A stretch of 64,000 nucleotides of DNA from Bacillota bacterium (GTDB taxonomy: Bacteria > Bacillota > Bacilli > Alicyclobacillales > SLC66): assembly GCA_021821055.1 (NCBI GenBank), contig JAKACX010000003.1, forward strand, positions 36,156 through 100,155. Reading direction: 5' to 3'. The notes under the pieces were generated by a model. The model searched no databases and was not told the DNA's origin. It saw only the letters and a list, made by a program, of their open reading frames with translations. Positions 59,291 through 64,000 of this stretch are shown here, piece after piece (position 1 is the stretch's first letter; each line of letters starts with the position of its first letter). The translations under genes were made by a program, and so were the position numbers.

Positions 59291-60675
59291 CGCCGGTTTC
59301 CAGTGATGGCGAGATAGTCAACAATCTCCCCCCATGTATGATAGCGCCGAATGATGTCATGCTCCACGATCTCCGATCCCCGTTGGACCTCTATGAAGAC
59401 GAGCTTGTCCCGTGCGCGGATCGCATGCCATTGCTCAGGGTGGATCCTGACAACATCGCCGGCGGTGACATGGACCAAGCGCCCGTCGATGGCCACTTCT
59501 CCGCTCCCCTCCAGGACCGTCCACATCTCCGCGCGTCTCTCGTGCTTTTGATAGCTGAGATTATGGCCCGGCAGCAATTCGATCCACCTTGTCAGGACTT
59601 CCGTGCCGTCAGACAGCTCCTGATAGTCCATGACGCGATACAATCCCCACCGACGTTCCTCAAACATCGGGCGTCCCGCATAGGGAGCCACGATTTCCTT
59701 CACCTGGGTGCTCATTTCCTTGTCGGCGACCAGCATCCCGTCGGGCGTGGCCACGACGATCGCGTTCCGCAACCCAATCGCCAAAAGAGGGATCCCCAAC
59801 TCATTGATGACATGCGTTTCCTCACAACGAAATTGTCGTCCTTTGCCGATGAATCGATCGACGATCCGTTGCGAGAGCGACCCCCAGGTACCCAAATCCG
59901 TCCAGAGGCCCGAAAACGGATGGACGGCGACGGAGGACGCCTTTTCGACGACCTCGTAGTCAAAGCTCCGTTTTGGCAGCGAGAGAAACTCCTCAGAGAG
60001 GTTCCTGTAGGACAGCGGCAACCCGCGATCACTGAGCGCGCGCTTCATGTAACCGAGCCGGAAACAGAACACGCCGCAGTTCCACAGGGATCCTCGCGCC
60101 ACCAATTCCTCTGCCACGTCCCGGGTCGGCTTTTCCACAAACGAAGAGACACCCTTCCAGTCGAAGACACCGTTCGGGTGCAATTCTGGCTCAGTGCATA
60201 TGTAGCCAAACTTGCTGCTGGGCTCAGTGGGACGCACACCCATTAGCACCATATCGGCATCCGATTCCATCAGCACCTGAGGTAGCGACTTGAGGCTTGA
60301 AAAGAACTCACCGTCCACGTATGGGTCAATAGGCATTACGACAACTATTTCATCCTCCGAAGCCGCCTCCACATCCAATAAATAGGCAGATGCCAGCGAA
60401 ATGGCCGGAAAGGTGTCCCGGCGCGCAGGCTCTTCAATGAACGAGGCCTGCCCGATCTGTGCCTCAATTACGTCAAGTTGCACCCGCGACGCACAGATGT
60501 GCGAACTCTCTCGAAGACCCGCCTCGCCGAGCTGGGTCCAGACCCGTTGCAGCATGGACACGGATTCTCCATCCTCAGTCGGCAGGACCCGCAGGAACTG
60601 CTTCGAGCGGATGTCGTTGGACATCGGCCAAAGACGCTTCCCCGATCCACCCGACAGCAGCACCAGTCTCATCAT
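59239..60675 (-). CDS. manC: Mannose-1-phosphate guanylyltransferase (second copy)
   Basis: A 478-residue homologue of the first ManC with the same domain order: LVLLSGGSGKRLWPMSNDIR, EEPARRDTFPAISLASAYLL, FVEKPTRDVAEELVARG, WNCGVFCFRLGYM, and the cupin tail SYQKHERRAEMWTVLEGSGE with RIHPEQWHAIRARDKL. It makes GDP-mannose, which gmd at 63702 can convert. The C-terminal 20 residues (RRSVDALSMKTSSISSAP) are extra. ATG at 60675 behind GGAGGAGG. It is placed after the membrane glycosyltransferase gene in transcription order, 35 bases away, and the pair may be an operon. Confidence 0.93.
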   Translation of the reverse strand: MMRLVLLSGGSGKRLWPMSNDIRSKQFLRVLPTEDGESVSMLQRVWTQLGEAGLRESSHICASRVQLDVIEAQIGQASFIEEPARRDTFPAISLASAYLLDVEAASEDEIVVVMPIDPYVDGEFFSSLKSLPQVLMESDADMVLMGVRPTEPSSKFGYICTEPELHPNGVFDWKGVSSFVEKPTRDVAEELVARGSLWNCGVFCFRLGYMKRALSDRGLPLSYRNLSEEFLSLPKRSFDYEVVEKASSVAVHPFSGLWTDLGTWGSLSQRIVDRFIGKGRQFRCEETHVINELGIPLLAIGLRNAIVVATPDGMLVADKEMSTQVKEIVAPYAGRPMFEERRWGLYRVMDYQELSDGTEVLTRWIELLPGHNLSYQKHERRAEMWTVLEGSGEVAIDGRLVHVTAGDVVRIHPEQWHAIRARDKLVFIEVQRGSEIVEHDIIRRYHTWGEIVDYLAITGNRRSVDALSMKTSSISSAP

Positions 60676-60710
60676 CGCTCCTCCTCCGAGTTGTTGTGCA
60701 TTACACTATA

Positions 60711-62417
60711 TCATACATGCTGGTACGTCTCGGACGCCAACGACACGCCGCCATGGCCGGCGAGCGGTGCGTTCGGAGTCAGCGAAATCCAGTAGCCCGG
60801 CGTCAAGTGCTTCGGGACCGCACGTACGTTCCACCCATCGAATGCACCCGGCGGAACGGCGTAGATCCTCACCCCCACGGCCGCGCTGGCTTCATACAGC
60901 CACACCACACGCGGATTCATCGAACCGCCCACGATCACATGAAGATCAGGGATGTCTTTTCCCCTCCAGGCAAGAGGGAGCAGATCTTGATAAGACTTAT
61001 AAAGGTGACCGTCGCTTATGACCTGCGCGCCCGCACCCGACACCGTTAGACCGAGCAGAACGAGTCCAATTACGAGCACCGGGGTCCGCATCCCTTTACT
61101 CTCCTGCCACCGCGCGCGGCGAAGATTTGCCCAGGCGTCGAGCCAAATCCACAGACCAATGGCTGCCACGACCATCGAGATTATCATACCGAGCTTTCGG
61201 GCCAACGCAGTGAGCAGGATCAGAGACGGTGCATCGGTCATCGACCAGCCCTGTGCATAAAATGGCAACGCAGCAGCACACGCGGCAGCGATGCCCACGA
61301 GGACGAGTCTCGAGATCGGCGTGCCAGCTTTGACTGACTTTCCCTTTATGCCCGGCCCGCACAGCCAAAGGCCCATGACAAAGGGGATGAACACATACCA
61401 GTAGCGCTCATGCACTCGCCAATTATGCGCCACCCCGTCATTAATCACGGACATCACGATGACGATCAGACTGGCGATGAGCAAAAATGCGGCCAGAGAG
61501 CGTTCGCGGCGATCTGCTCCTTGGTTGCCCAGCCAAATTGACACGGGAAAGAAACCTGCTAGCACAGTAAAGCCCGACACATTGGCCACCAGGCTTGTCC
61601 CTGCAATGGAGAGGCTTATGCCGCCCGTGAGTCCGGAGGTATAGAAATTGTTCGTGAACCCACTCCCTGTCATCCATACGAGCAGAACGTAGAAGAGCAA
61701 GAAACCGAGGAGATAGGCGCCAGCATGAAGAACGCCGACACCCCATCTTCGCGCCCGCCAGGTCTCCGTGATCAGCCACGCCACGGTAGCCGCGACCAGC
61801 GCCAGCCCCGTCACCTTCGCCGAAAAAACCGCTCCCGCGAGCGCTCCCATGCCGAGAAAGTCCCATATCCAAGTCCTCGACCTCTCATGCCTGTAGACGC
61901 CGCCAAGTGACACGAAGGCGTACACATACCAAGCGATCAGAGGAATGGCCAGATTCTCACTCATCACCGTCTCAGCAAACAGGGTAATGGGTGATGCAGC
62001 GAACAGGACAGCAACGAGCAACCCAACCTTGCGCCGTCCAAGACGCGCGAACGTCAGGTACAGCGGAACGACCGTGCTTCCCAATGTGATGCTGTTCCAC
62101 AAGAGTGTAAGATGGTACCACTTGCCCAAGGATGCGAGGAAAGATATCCAGATCGGATAGCCCAGTTGCAGAAAGTGCACGGACCCGCCGCGAAATGTCG
62201 TCCCTGCCCCATGAATCAGATGGACGGACAATTTGTGATAAAGGAGTTCATCGATGAAGATGAACGGACCCTTGATCAGCAGCGAGACCGCTGAATGAAA
62301 GATGACGAAGGCGAGCCACAGCGCGAGGATGACCGTCCAATACCGTTTCTTGTCGTCTGACCCAACACTAAACCATTGTGAAAATCTCGACCAAACTATC
62401 AACACCATTGCCTCCAT
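60711..62417 (-). CDS. Polytopic GT-C-like membrane glycosyltransferase
   Basis: A 568-residue protein with about 11-12 membrane segments (for example RYWTVILALWLAFVIFHSAV and LGMIISMVVAAIGLWIWLDA). The first loop has an acidic FIDELLYHKLSVHL motif, as in GT-C enzymes that use a polyprenyl-phosphate sugar. The last 90 residues are a soluble extracytoplasmic domain (LHVIVGGSMNPRVVWLYEAS). I do not recognise the exact family. It probably transfers or polymerises a sugar on the outer face of the membrane. The ATG at 62417 is the longest start; ribosome site is weak. Divergent from the GT4 gene, sharing an AT-rich 140-base promoter region. Confidence 0.72.
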   Translation of the reverse strand: MEAMVLIVWSRFSQWFSVGSDDKKRYWTVILALWLAFVIFHSAVSLLIKGPFIFIDELLYHKLSVHLIHGAGTTFRGGSVHFLQLGYPIWISFLASLGKWYHLTLLWNSITLGSTVVPLYLTFARLGRRKVGLLVAVLFAASPITLFAETVMSENLAIPLIAWYVYAFVSLGGVYRHERSRTWIWDFLGMGALAGAVFSAKVTGLALVAATVAWLITETWRARRWGVGVLHAGAYLLGFLLFYVLLVWMTGSGFTNNFYTSGLTGGISLSIAGTSLVANVSGFTVLAGFFPVSIWLGNQGADRRERSLAAFLLIASLIVIVMSVINDGVAHNWRVHERYWYVFIPFVMGLWLCGPGIKGKSVKAGTPISRLVLVGIAAACAAALPFYAQGWSMTDAPSLILLTALARKLGMIISMVVAAIGLWIWLDAWANLRRARWQESKGMRTPVLVIGLVLLGLTVSGAGAQVISDGHLYKSYQDLLPLAWRGKDIPDLHVIVGGSMNPRVVWLYEASAAVGVRIYAVPPGAFDGWNVRAVPKHLTPGYWISLTPNAPLAGHGGVSLASETYQHV

Positions 62418-62559
62418 AGGCCTGTCTGTCCTGTTGCAATTCTATCATTCTATCCTATTTCGAGCGACCATATGATAAACTCAGTTCGTTGCGCGACGCT
62501 TGTGTCTTTATGGAGACTGCCGTGGGGATCTGTGTTCATCCATCTGGAAGGATTGTCTC

Positions 62560-63705
62560 ATGGAGAATCAGAGTGAAACTGTGAGAGTTGCACTTGTACA
62601 CGAGTGGCTGGTAAATTTCCGCGGATCCGAAAAGGTTCTACTGGAATTGGCACGCATGTTTCCAGACGCGGTGATCTACGCATCTGTGCTGCGCCGTTGC
62701 GAATTGCCAGAAGAACTGGCCAAACGGGACATTCGCACGACATTCATTCAGCGGCTGCCGTGGGCGCATCGTCTCTATCAGATGTACCTGTTCCTGATGC
62801 CACTCGCCTATTCCTGGCTCGACATGTGGCCGTACGACCTTGTCATCACCAGCAGCCACGCGTGCGCCAACGGGGTCCGGCCCAGGGATGGCGCCACGCA
62901 CGTCAGCTACTGCTATACGCCCATGAGATACGCCTGGAGTGGATACGAGGACTACCGCAACAGTTTGCGGTCGCCAATGGCACGAGCAGTCATGTCATTA
63001 TTGATGCGCTTGATGCGCCGTTGGGATTACAGCACCGCGCAGCGCGTTACCCAGTATATCGCGTGCAGCGGCGAAGTGGCTGCACGCATTAAACGCTACT
63101 ACCACCGGGAATCGACCGTCATTTTCCCGCCTGCGACCATGGATACGGCGGAACCACAGGGAGCCATCGCCGATCTGCTTCCAGAGTTGGCGGGAGGTCC
63201 ATTCTACCTGTCGCTCGGCAGGCTGGTTCCCTATAAGCGGGTTGACCTTGCAATCGAAGCATGCAGGCGCCTTGGACGCCGACTGGTGATCGCAGGAACC
63301 GGTCCTGAACTTGACCGTCTGCGCGCCCTTGGTGGCCCTGCGGTCCACTTCATCACGTCCTTTTCCGACGACGATGCAAAAATCCTTTATGGGAGTTGTT
63401 CCGGATTTCTCTTCCCCGGCGAAGAGGATTTCGGCTTGACCCCAGTGGAAGCGCAGCTTTTCGGCAAACCAGTCGTCGCCTTCGGAAGAGGCGGGGCTGT
63501 CGACACCGTCATACACATGAAGACCGGGGTTCTCTTTGACGAACAGTCTCCCGCAGCGGTTGCGAAGGCCATCGAACTCCTGGAACAGACGAGCTTCGAC
63601 GCGGAAGCCATTCGACGACATGCTTCTCAGTTCTCGTCAGCGACGTTTCGTTCCGCTATACTCAAATCAATCCAAACCATTCCGCGAGGTGGAAGACAAC
63701 TTTGA
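62560..63705 (+). CDS. Family-4 glycosyltransferase
   Basis: A retaining GT-B enzyme of 381 residues. N-terminal VRVALVHEWLVNFRGSEKVL and the YYHRESTVIFPPATMD hinge mark the acceptor half. The donor half has FYLSLGRLVPYKRVDLAIEA and the E-x7-E motif of GT4 in FPGEEDFGLTPVEAQLFGKP, followed by VVAFGRGGAVDTV. Close in pattern to mannosyltransferases such as WbaZ/GumH types. ATG at 62560 with GGAAGGA. The stop overlaps the TTG of gmd by three bases, so the two are translationally coupled, and the enzyme may use GDP-mannose or GDP-rhamnose. Confidence 0.9.
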   Translation: MENQSETVRVALVHEWLVNFRGSEKVLLELARMFPDAVIYASVLRRCELPEELAKRDIRTTFIQRLPWAHRLYQMYLFLMPLAYSWLDMWPYDLVITSSHACANGVRPRDGATHVSYCYTPMRYAWSGYEDYRNSLRSPMARAVMSLLMRLMRRWDYSTAQRVTQYIACSGEVAARIKRYYHRESTVIFPPATMDTAEPQGAIADLLPELAGGPFYLSLGRLVPYKRVDLAIEACRRLGRRLVIAGTGPELDRLRALGGPAVHFITSFSDDDAKILYGSCSGFLFPGEEDFGLTPVEAQLFGKPVVAFGRGGAVDTVIHMKTGVLFDEQSPAAVAKAIELLEQTSFDAEAIRRHASQFSSATFRSAILKSIQTIPRGGRQL

Positions 63706-64000
63706 GAAAGACAGCACTGATAACAGGAATCACGGGTCAGGATGGTGCGTATCTTGCCAAGCTCCTGGTTGGTAAGGGATATCGCGTGGTGGGAACCTAT
63801 CGCAGGACGAGCAGCATCGATACGTGGCGATTAAAGTATTTGGGCGTTGAAAGTCAGATCATACTGGAGTGCATGGACCTTGAGGACCTTTCTGGCCAGA
63901 TCCGTATGATGCAAAAATACCAACCGCACGAGGTGTACAACCTTGCTGCACAGAGTTTTGTCGGAATATCATTCGACCAGCCCGTGCTCACAGGACAGGT
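63702..64000 (+). CDS. gmd: GDP-mannose 4,6-dehydratase, N-terminal part
   Basis: Converts GDP-mannose to GDP-4-keto-6-deoxymannose, the precursor of GDP-D-rhamnose and GDP-fucose. Only the first 99 codons are in the window. The start is a TTG at 63702 overlapping the previous stop, behind GAGGTGGAAG. The sequence reads KTALITGITGQDGAYLAKLL, then VVGTYRRTSSIDTWRLKYLG and EVYNLAAQSFVGISFDQPV. The TGQDGAYLAK loop is diagnostic for Gmd. Together with the two ManC enzymes it points to a GDP-6-deoxysugar in the surface glycan. The gene continues beyond the right edge. Confidence 0.94.
   Translation, partial: MRKTALITGITGQDGAYLAKLLVGKGYRVVGTYRRTSSIDTWRLKYLGVESQIILECMDLEDLSGQIRMMQKYQPHEVYNLAAQSFVGISFDQPVLTGQ

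Overview
The window reads as a chromosomal segment of a motile, endospore-forming, GC-rich Bacillota. An alpha/beta-type small acid-soluble spore protein (23285-23503) shows sporulation. A low-GC-Bacillota style flgK-flgL-hag-fliD block shows motility. ComFC, YvyF, a PhoPR/PhoU system and an SLH-domain S-layer protein fit the same group. Many secreted proteins carry copper-amine-oxidase-type stalk modules. An Alicyclobacillaceae-like host is my inference; the window has no rRNA or other decisive marker. I saw no tRNA, rRNA, CRISPR array or intact insertion sequence.

Layout. (1) 1-8071, plus strand: the end of flgK, then flgL, hag, fliD, a FliT-like gene and two glycosyltransferases with helical repeats, probably for flagellin glycosylation. 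(2) 8105-16428, minus strand: phoU-recD2-phoP-phoR, then degV-comFC-desaturase-yvyF; a five-hexamer Pho box lies upstream of phoU. (3) 16547-25000: an XRE/TPR regulator, a FolC-like Mur ligase, a GGDEF membrane protein with a small partner, metK, a spore SASP gene, and a TagA-family glycosyltransferase behind a 450-nt leader that carries a clear class-I cyclic-di-GMP riboswitch. (4) 25019-39523: a cell-surface island with two stalk/NPCBM-like paralogues, a cold-shock gene, a His/Gln-rich Ig-like protein, two Thr-Pro-linker paralogues flanking the S-layer gene, manC, and an unknown membrane protein.

(5) 40107-48397, minus strand: a glycan island visibly richer in A+T. It holds a sulfotransferase, a decayed adenine methylase, a family-2 glycosyltransferase, and a CDP-3,6-dideoxyhexose pathway (rfbF, rfbG, rfbH, a reductase, a cupin epimerase) whose closest logic is CDP-ascarylose synthesis. 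(6) 48595-58195, minus strand: a sugar-catabolic island with an SMP-30 lactonase, a glucarate-dehydratase-like enolase-superfamily enzyme, an SDR, a GntR/FCD regulator, two GH38 proteins and a truncated sugar-ABC permease. (7) 58235-64000: a HicB-like gene without HicA, a degraded glycosyltransferase, a second manC, a polytopic GT-C-like protein, a GT4 glycosyltransferase and the start of gmd.

Together the window looks like a cell-envelope decoration locus. GDP-mannose (two ManC), GDP-4-keto-6-deoxymannose (Gmd) and a CDP-3,6-dideoxyhexose feed glycosyltransferases next to an S-layer protein and flagellin. A c-di-GMP-sensing RNA sits on one wall-polymer glycosyltransferase gene, and a GGDEF enzyme is encoded about 5 kb away.
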